A stretch of DNA of 64,000 nt from Rhineura floridana. Lineage: Eukaryota > Chordata > Lepidosauria > Squamata > Rhineuridae. Below the pieces are notes generated by a model that saw nothing but the letters and a program-made list of their open reading frames with translations, was not told the origin of the DNA and did not search any database. Location: the NCBI RefSeq assembly GCF_030035675.1, contig NC_084485.1, forward strand, positions 98,786,838 through 98,850,837, in the 5' to 3' direction. This document shows positions 36,260-48,093 of this stretch, one piece after another. Position numbers and translations under genes: made by a program. Each line of letters begins with the position of its first letter. Position 1 is the stretch's first letter.

Positions 36260-36780
36260 GTTCCAGCAATATTTGAACTTCAATCATTTAAATCTTATCA
36301 AAAGTCTCCCTGAAACAGCCGTTATGAGCTTGGCTTCTAAATTACTGCATTAAAAAAACCACCTGCATACACATATCTAAATATGCCAGGGATGTGGAAG
36401 CTCATGTCTGAGGAGCAAATATGGCCGTCAGGCCATGGCACCTTGTTAGGCCATGTCCCCCCTCTCACCAAGCTATACCCCTCACTGGCCCTGCTGTATT
36501 CCATCCTCAGGTGCTTTTGCCTGGCTGGAATGCATCCTTGAACTATGATGATCTCTCTTGCTTGTCTGGATGGAAAGATCTGGGATGGCTTTTGCATGAC
36601 TGGAATGTAGCTGACTGTAGAAACGTAAAAGTCACATCTGTTGCTTTGCCCAATTTTGTCTCTGGCTGCCCCACCCACCACTTGGATGTTATTCCCAGAA
36701 GTTTCCCATCTCCATAAGGGAATGCTGCCCTCAGGCTGACAAAGCTTCCCCACTGCTGGCCTACACTGTATATTGTCTTC
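36260..36780. other. Unassigned sequence
   Basis: Open frames overlap on both strands (36421-36717 plus; 36337-36753 and 36543-36845 minus) without known motifs. A pyrimidine run ending CCTCAG at 36511 resembles an acceptor but no matching donor was convincing. Confidence 0.35.
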
Positions 36781-36905
36781 TCCAACCTACTGGTCTCCGG
36801 ATGATATGAACTATAACTCCCATCAGCTCTAGACAGCATAGACAATGATCAGAGATGATGGAAGCTGTAGCTGAAAATGCCCTGAGGGCACCACACAGGG
36901 GAAGG
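36781..36905. mobile_element. Mini-hAT relative, diverged
   Basis: ACTATAACTCCCATCAGCTC and GATGATGGAAGCTGTAGC form diverged inverted halves of the small hAT-like family seen at 8475-8610. Termini are too eroded to call a duplication. Confidence 0.5.
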
Positions 36906-39407
36906 CTGGTATATATCTTGAAAACTAAGATGGGTTTAATTGCACAAATGGTTTTTAAACTATTTTTGGTACTTTGAGAAGGCTACAGATAGCATTCTAA
37001 CGGTTCTTGATTTCTTTAGAAATTTAAATATTTAGTAAATGAAGTGTTTGACCACACAATCAATCCCATAGTGATCACAGAACAAAGCATTAGTAAAATT
37101 TCTTCATACAGGCTCACTACACATTCTCTGGACTACCTTTTCAGGATGGTACTTTTGGGGCATGTGCAAATAACTCCTCTTCCTTTTCTGACTCCTTAGT
37201 CTTTTTGATACAAGCATTTCAAATCTACACTTTATTTACATATTCATTCATTTATTTATATTTTTTTATATTTTAGACTCCATCCTTCAATACAAGCTGC
37301 TAAGGTTTTGCAGTTACAAGGACATTTTAAATTCTCAACACTGGGCATCTAGGGCAGATTTCAAATGTTTCTTAGACAAAAACAATGACACTTTTGGACT
37401 GTCCAAGGCAATTCGGAATAATTGACCGTTTTAATGTATGGCTGATCAAAATGTAACACATGATTTGCTGTTACAAGCATGAGCTGGCCCAAGCTTTGGG
37501 CTCACATTTGTCCCTATATCCTTTGCCTAGAGGAGAGAAGATTTAAACCCTCTGTTCCTGGTTTGTTTTAAATCACAGTTTCCAGTATTGCCCAGGATTA
37601 ACAAACCAAGTTATCAAACCCCAATAAGATCCTTCTTGGAAGGGGAGGGGGAGTCTGCCAACTCATGCTTGTAGCAAGAAACCATAGTTTCATGTTACAT
37701 CTGACCTGGACCTTTATACCTACAGCAGGGTCCTTAAGGTAAGGCTAGCTATTTCTAGTAGATGCCCATTCTATTCTGTTATATTTCTCTCCTATCTTTT
37801 TTTTTTAACTTAGTATGTTGACTGGGCAAGATAGTAGAAATCTGATCTAGCATTCTCTTCCCTTCTCAAGGAAGAAGGTATAATGTCCTACCATTAAATG
37901 TGGCACTTTATGATATGTGGGCACCAATGCAGCAAAGCCATATTTTTGCTTCCCCAGAGGAAGCTGAATTTATTTAAATTAAGGCCATATAAATCATTAT
38001 TGTAAATCAGCAAGAGAAAACACCAGGGTAAACCACTGGTTTTCACAAGAGAAGGGAATAGTTATTGGTTGATAGAATTATTAAAATATGTATTTACAAC
38101 TAAAAGGGTTTCTAAGCACATAAATTATATCTGTAACATTCAAATATAGCGAATGAGGGCAGTTCCTGGAAGATTAATTTTCTCAGAACTTTCAAGGAGT
38201 AAGGTGGTTACTGGACAGATCATGCAGAAAGTATATGTACATGTTTATTAGTAAGTAGGATAACAAATATCAATAATTTGATAACTGAAAATTGCAGACC
38301 TTGGGTAGTTAGGGATGCATAACTACAAAATCACCCAGGTGTGTTCAGTTGACTATGGTACTAAATCCCAATGCCTAGGATGACTTCATTCTCTTCCCCC
38401 CTATTAAAGACCATATTAAAAATATAATTTACAACCTTTTGTGCTATATTACTATAAGGCAATATCCAACTCTATGTAATCTTAATGCGAGAAGTGAGAG
38501 AGCTAGCATTGTTGTGCAAACTATTTTCACTGTGCAAGCAAAAACACAAGCAGAAGTAATGCAACAGTACAAAACAGTATGTAATGAGTTAACACTGCAG
38601 GCCAACCTTCCCGTGAAATGTGGCTGTTGCACTATATTAAGAACAGGGCTCTTGCTAACAGAATGGCTATTGCACTAGCAGGCTGCTACAACTGAATCTC
38701 ACCTATAATGCTTAGCATAAAAAAGCAGGGTTTTTCCCCCTCGTTGTCTGTTCTTTACATAGAAAAATAGCCTTCAGCTCAATGCAGTTGACAGAGGGCC
38801 AGTCTCATCTGTTTGATAGATGTCCACAGATGTAGTTTTAATTGTCATGTCTGTATTAGACACACTTTTCAACCAGATAAAATTACTGATGGGCAAACTG
38901 ACCCCATTGTGATTTGGAATCAGTCAGGTGATTTACAAGTTCTGTGTTGTAAACTCAGGAAAAAAACTGCCCTGATATTTTAAAACATAGCAAAATTATA
39001 TCATACATACATGTATCATCAAAATGCATCTTCAGAATGTAGTGTGCTTATTATTACATTCTTTTTCAATCCCTGTGCATCATGATGTCATGTGTCACAA
39101 CATATCCTGCTCTGGCAGTTATCACACATGCTTTGTTTACAAACTGAGTAGATTAACATGGAGCCACAGAGAGCAGCAGCATCAACAACATTGCTTGAGT
39201 TGCCCGTTTGGCTGCTTAGTCATGCAAACTACACAGACTGTGTAGGCACAGAAAAGAGAATTTAATTAGTAATAAATCTCAGTTTTAATTTCAAAAATGT
39301 TACCATTTCATTGTATTAAAGACATGGCTTGTTACATATATGAAAATTACAAAAAGCCTAGATTTGAAGTATGGACCAACTAATTATGAGTTCACTATTT
39401 AACATTA
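36906..39407. other. Unassigned sequence with one LINE terminus
   Basis: No gene was recognised. At about 37225-37340 the minus strand looks like an eroded LINE 3' terminus with AAATAAATGAATGAATA. The segment 38440-39250 is unique-looking, with repeated GTTGCACTAT/CTATTGCACTAG motifs, a weak candidate for conserved non-coding DNA. Confidence 0.4.
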
Positions 39408-39584
39408 AGGGGCAGAGCCTATATATATATATATATTTGTTGCTTTGGTATTTTTTTTATGAAATTGCAGTATATAAGTATTTTTTATAAATAAATAATT
39501 GAATAAATACTTATATACTGCAATTTCATAAATAAAATACCAAAGCAACAAATATATATATATATATATATAGGCTCTGCCCCT
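39408..39584. mobile_element. AT-rich palindromic element of about 177 bp
   Basis: AGGGGCAGAGCCTATATAT at the left and ATATATAGGCTCTGCCCCT at the right are exact inverted ends, and the arms continue inward through TTTGTTGCTTTGGTATTTT and its complement to a short centre near 39497. The flanks allow a TA duplication (39406-39407 and 39584-39585), as in mariner-type miniature elements. The inner parts include (TA)n. Confidence 0.7.
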
Positions 39585-39800
39585 ACTCACTTTACTCCCC
39601 AACCCCGTCACTGTCACCAAGGCCTCCGTTTTCTCCCAGGTTGTCAATCCCCCTTCCCCCCATGGGTCACCAAATCTGCCGCCCAAGTTCCGCACTGCTG
39701 CCGCCGCCACCAGCCTCCTGCTCAGGCTGCAGCTACAGCTGCCACCGGCTTCCCACCTGGCTTCTTAAGTAGGCTCTAGCCGCTGCATAGCTCGCTGGCT
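39585..39800. other. GC-rich unassigned patch
   Basis: Next to the AT-rich palindrome lies a C-rich patch with CTGCCGCCGCCACCAGCC near 39693. It contains no frame with a known motif and few CpG dinucleotides. The rest of the stretch to 40050 is AT-rich with nothing recognised. Confidence 0.3.
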
Positions 39801-40044
39801 CACCCCTGTGAGGGCTTACATTTAGAGAGAGAGATATAAAAACCACACAAAAATCAAAATCACAGATCACCAGCTCACTGTAAAAGAAAATAATTTAAAG
39901 TGAGAAACTCACCATAACAGAATTTTAGAGTTTTATTTAATTTTTAAAAATGCTTGAAAGAAAATCATTCTAAAGCACCTCACACCTTGCTGTAGACCCA
40001 AATATTAAGCAACTTATAGAAATTATTATAGAGTAATGAACTTG

Positions 40045-40290
40045 CTGTATTGTGGTTAAGAACATAAGAAGAGCCCTCTTGGATCAGATCAAAGACCCAT
40101 CTAGTCCAGTATCCTGTTCTCACAATGGCCAACCAGATGCCAATGTGAATGAAGACTACAAACGGAGCATGAGCTAAATAGCACTCTCCCACTTGCAAGC
40201 TCCAGCAACTGGTATACTGCCTCTTGTACTGGAAGTAATGTAGCTATCATGACCAGCAGCCACTGATAGTTTATCCTCCTTTTAAAGTCA
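40045..40290 (+). repeat. Dispersed repeat, unclassified
   Basis: AAGAACATAAGAAGAGCCCT, GGATCAGATCAAAGACCCAT, AGTCCAGTATCCTGTTCTCA and AATGGCCAACCAGATGCC form a pattern I know as a very common dispersed sequence in squamate and other sauropsid DNA. I cannot assign its superfamily. The right end fades near CCTCCTTTTAAAGTCATGC. Confidence 0.5.
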
Positions 40291-40399
40291 TGCAAGTGTG
40301 CTGTTGATAGATCTTGATGGGTTAGACTTTGGGATATTAGTGCTGTGCTGTAATTGTTATATTTGACTGATTTGTTTGATTGTATGTTTTATACCTGTT

Positions 40400-40472
40400 T
40401 TTATTTATTTAAGTTGTAAATCATGAAGAAAACCTGTTATAGAATGACTCAGAAATACAATAAATAAATTAT
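40400..40472 (+). mobile_element. LINE 3' tail fragment
   Basis: TTAAGTTGTAAATCATGAAG, then GAATGACTCAGAAATACAATAAATAAAT resembles a degenerate CR1/L2-type terminus. Confidence 0.4.
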
Positions 40473-40639
40473 ATGTGTGGATTTCATTATGTGTGGATTT
40501 CATTCTCTTAGATATTAATCTTTAATCTTGGGAATCTTGGGAACAACTGCAGCACTGGGGGACTGGGGGACTGGAGAAGACCAGCCCTGGGAGTGAGTTC
40601 TTGAGCATGTGGGTGCTTGCTTGCTCGCTGCTCTGGGAT

Positions 40640-41600
40640 TCTTTCTCTTGAGACAGCTGAGGTCCCTGGTAAGTGCTGCAAGGACTGGAGCTGTGGGTTG
40701 GTGGTTCCCGAGTTTGGATAATTGGTCAGTTGCCTGCTTTGGATGGGGTCATACTCCCTCTGAAAGAGCAGGTTCATAGACTGGGGATGCTCCTGGATCC
40801 ATCTTTGTCTCTAGAGGCCCAGGTGACTAGGAGTGCCTTTTATCAGCTTCAGATGGTAAGACAGCTGTGGCTGTTTCTGGACTGGGATAGCCTGACCACT
40901 GTTGTCCATGTACTGGTAACCTCCAAGCTGGATTACTGTAATGTGCTCTATGTGAGACTGCCCTTGAGGTTGGTCCAGAAGCTGCAGCTGGTACAAAATG
41001 CGGTGGTGCGACTGCTCACTAGGGCAGGGTATCACCAACATGTCACCCTGCTGCTGAATGAATTGCACTGGCTGCCCATTAGCTACTGGGCTAAGTTCAA
41101 GGTTCTGGTTTTGGTATACAAAGCCCTATACAGCTTGGGACCAGGATACCTGAAAGATTGTCTTACCCCTTATATGCCCACTAGATCATTATGCTCTGCA
41201 GGTGAGACCCTCCTGCAGATACCATCTCCTCAGGAGATCCGTTCCACACAATATAGGAAGTGGACCTTCAGTGTAGTGGCATCTACCTTTTAGAATTCCC
41301 TCTCCTTAAATATTAGACAGCCGCCATCACTGTTATCTTTTCAGCGTCTACTGAAGACCGTCCCCTTTTCAATAGAGACCTTATCCCAGTCCGTGTTGGA
41401 ATTGCTTTTAAAGATGTTTTTAAAGCTTTTTTAAAAAAAGATATTTTTAAATTTGTATTGTTTTAATCTGTTTTTAAAGATGTTTTGTTTTAATATATTG
41501 TGATGTTTGTTTTTATAATGATTTATAGTGTTTTTAGTGTTTTGTTTGCCACCCTGGGTGGGATATAATTTTATTAGTATTAGTATTAGTAGAACTATTA
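40640..41600 (+). mobile_element. CR1/L2-type LINE 3' end
   Basis: A frame of 206 residues (40673-41293) carries the RT thumb and C-terminal block: LGMLLDPSLSLEAQVTR, LDYCNVLYVRLPLRLVQKLQ, LHWLPISYWAKFKVLVLVYK and FSVVAS before a stop. The 3' UTR has TTTTTAAAGATGTTTTG repeats and ends GTTTGCCACCCTGGGTGGGA, then TATAATTTTATTAG with a triplet tail. It extends further 5' than the copy at 9663 and belongs to a related subfamily. Confidence 0.82.
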
Positions 41601-41647
41601 TTGTTGTTGTTGTTGTTGTTGTTAATAATAATAATAATAATAATAAT
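41580..41647 (+). repeat. TTG and AAT triplet microsatellite
   Basis: (TTG)n at about 41601-41622 is followed by (AAT)n to 41647. It abuts the LINE tail and probably grew from it. Confidence 0.85.
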
Positions 41648-41654
41648 GTTTTTA

Positions 41655-41737
41655 GGCTGAAATCCTATAGACATTGACCTGGGATTAAGCCCATTGAAGG
41701 CCTTTCTTCTGAGTAGTTATGTATTGGATCCCACTGT
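41655..41737. repeat. Short palindromic dispersed repeat, fourth copy
   Basis: CTGAAATCCTATAGACATTG, TTCTTCTGAGTAGTTATG and TTGGATCCCACT match the family at 7507 and 35744, somewhat eroded. Confidence 0.6.
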
Positions 41738-44126
41738 TAATTAGGAAGACACATTTCTAACCTGTATTCTGATTTCTTCTCCCTTGCTGAACTTTAATAT
41801 AACATTGTTCTTCTGATATGAGCGCCTCTCCAAAGCCAGATAATTATATATTGGTGATTTGCAGCACCTAAGTATGTACTTATAATGTATCAGACCTTCA
41901 GATGGTATAAACTAGCAAGGTTCAATTAACATCAGTTTGCTAGTCTAATTGACACTGGAATGCTTGTCCTTGTAACTCCAACTCACCATTTTACTTTAGT
42001 AGTGTGATTGCTATCATTGTGTGACAAATTAGGCTCACTTCATTTTTGATATTTGGTTTACAGAGTATTGTGATGAAGTGCTAATATTTGCTACTTAGCA
42101 AATTGACATAAAAGGAGAAAAGATACATAAAGCAAGAGGGGAAATATGACGGATTTAGTAGAGGACTTGCTTTATCCTTATCTCTACACTTCATTGCGTG
42201 GGGCTAGGTCAACTATTAGATTTCTTAGATGTCTTGCTTGCTTCCATCAGATGGAAGTAATGTAAAATTATGTAAATCAACTTTACATGAAGTAAAGAAG
42301 CATGGACCAGTCAATAATGTTTATGCATTAAGAAAGGGCATCTCCTCCTGGAAGAAATAACACAGGGAGCTGATCATAAGCAAACATTTCCAAACAGGCA
42401 AAGGGCTGGTCCCTGAAGCACAATATATTATCATATTTTCACATAATTAGTTTGTTTTCCACTTGAAATCAGAAAACAATTCGACATTGCAGCCTGCGCC
42501 TGAGGATGGTACATACAGTAGAATCTTCATGTGCAGGTTCGTATGTTGAATAATTAGCAAGAATTAATCTGTTAAAATTAAAGTTTGGAATATTATAGAA
42601 CTCATGAATAGTGTATGGGACAATCAAGTAAATTAAACCAGAACCAGAATTTAAGAAGCAAGACAATAGCAGATGACTGCTGGCAATCTGTTTTTTAATC
42701 AGTGACTTTACAAGCCAGAGGGTTTAAATATGGTTATTGACTTTGGAAAAAATTATATAAAACTCTTTGAAGGCACAATAAAGGAAGACTTTGCAAGGTA
42801 AGCTTAATTTTCTTTTAAATTTTGGAAAGCAATTTAAAAAAATCCTTCTGTAGGGCACTTTCACCTTTCTCTAGCAACATGGTAAGCCAGTAAGTTTTGA
42901 AAATGAATTTGTTCCAACTGAACTGTGATATGGATTGATGGTAATTCAGCTCTTCCATATAAACTTAGTTATTCTCCTGAAGCCACATGTGCAATGTATG
43001 TTTAGTTTATTTGCACAACCTACATCTTTAAAGCAAAAAACAAAAACAAAACCAGACTGACTTCACATGACAGGCAACTAAACATAAATAACTTATTTCT
43101 TGTACTTATTAAACAGAATGTTTCAAAGCAACAAAAATAACTCTATTCATAAATCCTTCAACTAGTTGATATATTGGATGGAAAAATAATATTTTGCGTT
43201 GGAGAAAGTGGCTTTGAGTCGAAAAACACATGAGTTCCAGTAATCTGTATGATGCTGTTAAATTTAAAGCCGTTTCCAAATCTGTGTGTGTGTTTTTAAA
43301 ATGGCTATTACAGTTAGCTGAAACCTCACTCTTCAAAATGAATGAATGGAGCCGGTCCAGTACATTGGCTGTAGACCAGTCTTTAAAAAATAGCAGAACA
43401 ATGAGCACCCGAATTTGTAGCCAGCTGGTATCATGCTTGGGCAGTGAACGTGTCAAAATATTAGTGACTTTTTTCATTTGTCAAACTCATTGCCAATATG
43501 GGAAAAGCATGGGCAGCTGGCAAATGTGAATCTTGCACTGATGTCACGTGGAAATCGTGCCTTAAGAATATGCATTTGGCATATTTATTTTATGCAGCGT
43601 CTTAAGTCTGGGGAGAGGGGAGGCAAAATAAAATATCTTTTACTTAGAAGATAAAAGTGGTTATTGATTTATTGTCAAACGTCAACAGCTAATTTATTAT
43701 AGTGGTTCTGTTTGCCCTGCAGAAAAAAAGGATCCATCAGCATTCTTGTTCTTCATTTTCTGGGGTCTAGTAAGTCAACCGTTCAATCTATCCTAGAACT
43801 TAGTATGCAAGGTCACAGGGTGTGAGTAAATGTATCTATACAAAATGTAGATGGCGGAGAGGCAGAGCGAAGCAAACAGAAAAATGTTTGCCTGTATTTC
43901 AGTTATAAGAGGGAAAATAAACATATGTTAGCAGTGTCTGACACTCTTTCTGCTCCAATAATTTCTAAAAATGTATGCTTTTTATTTAAACAAAACAAAA
44001 GTTGGCATTTGGAGCATCTTGCGCCCTCCCCTTACTGTCAAAATAAAAAGGCCAGAATGACTGTTATTTCACCATGATAAAATTCAGATTTGAAAGTATT
44101 GATAAGTAAATAGATCATACACTGTA
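41738..44126. other. Unassigned sequence, possible conserved non-coding part
   Basis: No gene or repeat was recognised. The part 43230-43640 is mixed, complex and free of repeats, contains TGATGTCACGTGG and AATATGCATTTGGCATATTT, and has open frames on both strands without motifs. It resembles a developmental non-coding element in texture only. Confidence 0.35.
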
Positions 44127-44129
44127 TCA

Positions 44130-44412
44130 TCTGCGGTAACTCAGCCGAAGCTCTGCTCTCGGACGGAGCTCGATTCCAACGGAAGGAGGAAGTCGAATCT
44201 CTGGTAAAAGGGGTCGAGGTCCACTCAGCCTTCCATCTATCCGTGGTCGGTAAAATGAGTACCCGGCATATGCTGGGGGGTAAAGAAAAGCTGGGGAAGG
44301 AACTGGCAATCCCACCCCATATTTACGGTCTGCCTAGTAAACGTTGCAAGACGTCACCCTAAGAGTCGGAAACAACTCGCACTATAAGTATGGGGACACC
44401 TTTACCTTTTTT
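44130..44412 (+). mobile_element. tRNA-derived SINE with RTE/Bov-B-like tail
   Basis: GGTAACTCAGCCGAAGCTCT, the B-box-like GAGCTCGATTCCAAC, AAAAGGGGTCGAGGTCCACTC, GTCGGTAAAATGAGTACCC and TCTGCCTAGTAAACG form the body of a familiar squamate SINE. The tail ACGTCACCCTAAGAGTCGGA and CAACTCGCAC resembles RTE/Bov-B LINE ends, and the copy closes with CACCTTTACCTTTTTT. It is full or nearly full length. Confidence 0.82.
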
Positions 44413-45639
44413 ATGATCTATTTATTTAATTTATTATCTATTTTAATATTGTCATCCCTGATTAAAAGCTATTGTCTGAGTTTCATTTTGATTGGATTCA
44501 TCCCTCTGAATGGAGCGTTCATTAGCTTGGGCATTGGTAGTGCTCAACATGTATCTACTGTGATTCAAGCAATCAGATAAATTCCAAAATAATCAATTAT
44601 TTGTTTCTGCTTCTCCCTTTTCTACAGGCAACATATATATGAGTTTGATCTCATTACCACTATACCCCCTCTACTTTCAAGAAAGATTTACATAACTCCT
44701 GAATGAACTGACAACCTTGCAAGGCACGATCTGAAACAAACCTAAGCCATTGTTCATGTAACATATCCGTTTTTATCTGTACAGATAAACTTTGAAACTG
44801 GTTATTTAGTCTTAAGTATCTAAAGCATTTCTTAGGAAATTTATATTTGTCCTTGTTGCACAATTGATCCAGATAGTATGGGAACTTTCTGTGATGATTT
44901 GTGATACATAAAAATAAAATAAAATAAAATAAAATAAAATAAAATAAAATCCCACCCTGGGCTCCTACTGGGAGAAAGGGCATGAAATAAATAAAAGTAA
45001 ATAAAATATAAAAACATGAGGTATCATCTGGAATAAGGCAACTGTACTTCTATATCTCTACCATCAATGCTTAACTCAAATACTGTACCCATAAACACAG
45101 TATGTCACCTCTTCCCATCTACAGTAGCACCTCCTAATACCTAAATCTATACAGCATTGTTAGCCTGACAATGTGTTTTGCCACTGAACTGCATATTGGG
45201 TACTCACTACATGAATTATCCTATGCATGAGACAGGGTAAGGCTCATAGGACACAATGAAGGCCTGACAATGACTTCTGTCTGCTGTTGGGGCTGTGTTA
45301 TTAGAATGTTGCTCTCTGGTCCCAGTCTGGTCTCCATAAGTCCTACCAACTCTCCTTTTCCCCTCTGAAATTATTGTTACCAATTGTCATTGGCCCTGTG
45401 GAGAGTTCTTGGCAGAGTGATCAGGAGGAGGAGGAAGACTGACCCAGTAAGAACCCAGTGAGTTATAGCATGAGGGGGCTGAAACAGGAGAAGGTTTCAG
45501 CACTTTAGACAGTGACAGTTCTGGCCCCTTAGTTCCAGTTACAACTTAAGAAATGCTGTCCTGCCTCTCAGCTTTCCCTTGAAAGTCAGTAGTCAATGAA
45601 ATGGCTAACAGCGTATCCCAAAGCCACCTATTGCAGTGA
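44413..45639. other. Unassigned sequence with one LINE tail
   Basis: No gene was recognised. A pyrimidine run ending TTTCTACAG at 44629 resembles an acceptor but is not followed by a credible exon. Confidence 0.35.
44906..44990 (-). mobile_element. LINE/SINE 3' terminus with AAAAT repeats
   Basis: On the minus strand: GCCCTTTCTCCCAGTAGGAG, CCCAGGGTGGGATTTTATTT and then nine or so TTTTA units, a CR1/L2-type terminus with an expanded pentamer tail. Confidence 0.65.
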
Positions 45640-45722
45640 TTCTAACCATATCTACTCTGATGTAAGCCCCACTGAATTCAGTGAGGCTTACTCCCTGGTA
45701 AGTAGGGTAAAATTGAAGCCTA
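45640..45722. repeat. Short palindromic dispersed repeat, fifth copy
   Basis: TCTACTCTGATGTAAGCCCC, ACTGAATTCAGTGAGGCTTA and TGGTAAGTAGG match the family at 7507 and 35744; the central ACTGAATTCAGT is a perfect palindrome. Confidence 0.6.
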
Positions 45723-45748
45723 TCTCACTAGTTTAACCAGATAACCAG

Positions 45749-45761
45749 CCTATCTCATTCA
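45749..45761 (+). repeat. Target-site duplication of the full-length LINE (left)
   Basis: CCTATCTCATTCA occurs here next to the LINE 3' tail and again at 52411-52423 next to its 5' end. Confidence 0.8.
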
Positions 45762-45983
45762 AATCAAATCAATCAAATAAGTTTATTGCTTAGTCCCATG
45801 ACCATTGCAGAAAATCACTGTATACAAAATATCCAATCGTTATATCGTTTTTAAAAACATTAATAAAATTAACCACAATACTCAGATGCAATAGACAACG
45901 CCTATTATATGGCCGGTCAGCATTTCGATAACAGAACAAGAGACTATTATTTGTACCATTACTGAGATGACTGGGAGTACCTT

Positions 45984-46643
45984 TTACAGTTGACTGTTGG
46001 AATTGGCCAGAATATGCTCCAGAAACTTTCCTCTGCATCTGGCGGCCTTCACTGCAAATGTGGCAACCCTCCGGATCACATATTGGTTTGATGATTGTAG
46101 CAGGGAACTAAGTTTCTCTTTCACACCCCAGTAGTTCATTTTCTGTAAATAGGGCGCAAGATATCTTTCTCTGATGTCACTGTATATCTGACACTCCAGA
46201 ATATAATGCGCCAAATCCTCTAAGAATGGCTCTCCGCAGACACACCATCTATCTTGAACCGGTATACTGTGAAATCTTCCCCATTTCATTATCGAATCCA
46301 TTTGTTCGAAGCGTAGTCTTGTGTAAGCTTTACGTAGTTCCATTGGCAGGGGGATTGCTAGGTATTTTTCAAGTTTATGCTCAAATTTCGCACGGGCTAG
46401 CCATTTTGCTGTTCCAACTGTTGACAGGGCTGATATGTCAACTTGTGCATTCACATTGGCCACCCTTTGTTTAAAGACCTTTGTAGTAGTGTTTGTCCAG
46501 GAATTCAATGACTGTGCAGAGAATCCAAAATTTGGTAGTAAATTCGCAAGTTTCTGGCACCAAAAGTTCCTATGAGGATGTATCCTCTGTTCTTCCATAC
46601 AGATCTTGGGGAGTCTTTCTTGTGGTAAATTGTTTATTCTGTA
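45984..46643 (-). pseudogene. C-terminal region of the full-length LINE
   Basis: After a TAG at 46644-46646 the same frame continues for about 200 codons to the stop near 45984. It contains CGEPFLEDLAHYILECQIYSDIRERYL (seen in part), a Cys-His-Cys pattern often found after the RT of APE-type LINEs: C-V-C-G, then H and C about 11 and 15 residues on. Its function in the family is probably nucleic-acid binding. Confidence 0.65.
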
Positions 46644-48093
46644 CTAAAAAATTATCATTCTGCCAAGCATTAGCCCGGCGATCTTATTCATGCCCACTTC
46701 AGCTCTAACCAGATAAGCAGGTGTAAATTTGGATACCCCTAAAATCATACGCAGAAAACGGGTTTGAGTGTTTTCAATTTTTGTCAGATCTGCAAAACCC
46801 CAGATTTCAGCACCGAAAGTTAGCATTGTTATCACTTTTGCTTTGAATATATTTACCACTGGCCGTAATGTACCTGGGTATTTATAGTTTAATAATTTAT
46901 TTAAGGATTGCAAACTCACAGTAGATTTCAGTTCATTTTTCTCTATTTGGGGTGCCCAGGAGCCAGAGGATGAAAATATGATACCAAGGTAGCAATAAGA
47001 TTTTGCTTGTTCTAGTTCTTTAGAGTTCAGAAACCATTTGTGTGCTTTTCTCTTTTTACCAAAGACTACTACTTTGGATTTGTCATTGTTAATGACCAAA
47101 TCATTCTCCACACAATAACAATTAAAGTGCTGTAATAGTCTTCTCATCCCAACTTGAGATGTTGAGAGGAGGATCATATCATCTACATAAACTAGAATAT
47201 TTGTCGCTGTATTTGAGATTTTTGGCATATGGAATTCCTGATTTTGCAACAAGGCAACAACGTCGTTAATATAAACATTAAAAAGGGGCTAAAATGCAGC
47301 CTTGGCGGACCCCTTTGTGCGTAGAGATCTTATCAGACAAGGCGCAAAATGCGCCTGTTCTCACCTTCAGGGCACTTTCTGCATATAATGCTTTCATAAG
47401 AGATAGTAGTCTCCGATCTATGTTTGTCTTTGCCAGCTTATCCCAGACACAATTTCTATTTATAGAATCGAAAGCTGCACTCAAATCAATGAAGGCTGCA
47501 AATAGCTGTCCACCCTGCATAGAATATTTAGTTATCAGATGTTGTAATATATAACAGTTATCCATTGCTGAACGCCCTTTCCTGAAGCCAGCCTGTTCTT
47601 CCGCAAGCACAGAGTTAGTTTCCGCCCAGTCCTCGAGTTTGTATAAAAGATGTTTTGCATAGATTTTGGCTAGGATGTTAATCAGACTGATTGGTCTATA
47701 ATTCCGAGGGTCCATCCAATTTCCTTTTTTGAATATCGGGACAACTATACTAAGGTTCCAGCCTTGTGGGATAAATCCTGTCTTGTTTATATGTGTAAAC
47801 AGCCCTGCCAATAAAGGAGCCCACCTGTCAGCATTACTTTTGAACAGCTCGGCGGGCAGGAAGTCATCTCCAGGAGCCTTGTTATCCTTTAATGTCTGAA
47901 TGATGTCTTTGATCTCAGCTGTAGAGACTGGTGTCCAGGGGAGCAAGTCATTAAAATCCCCTAACCATGGAGGTCTACTTGATAACCATCCGGCTTCTTC
48001 TTTACACATTGTTGTATAGAATTCTTCCCATCTTGTAGCTGCGATGGGAATGTCCAAAGCAGATTTTGTCTCTCTAAGTTTTCCAGAGACCAA
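46644..48093 (-). pseudogene. Reverse transcriptase domain of the full-length LINE
   Basis: Motifs in order: DNKAPGDDFLPAELFK, VVPIFKKG, NYRPISLINILAKIYAK, GFRKGRSAMDN, AFIDLSAAFDSINR, GVRQGCILAPF, then YVDD at 47189-47178 and SYCYLGIIFSSSGSWAPQIE. The YVDD carries V where most LINEs have A. A frame change of one base occurs in a T-run near 47280, between QGC and YVDD; a TAG at 46644-46646 ends the second part. Intact relatives copy element RNA into DNA at the nick made by the endonuclease. Confidence 0.82.

Noticed and set aside
36337-36845. Three overlapping frames of about 100-138 residues on both strands
   Set aside because: Mutually overlapping, no motifs, no convincing paired splice sites.
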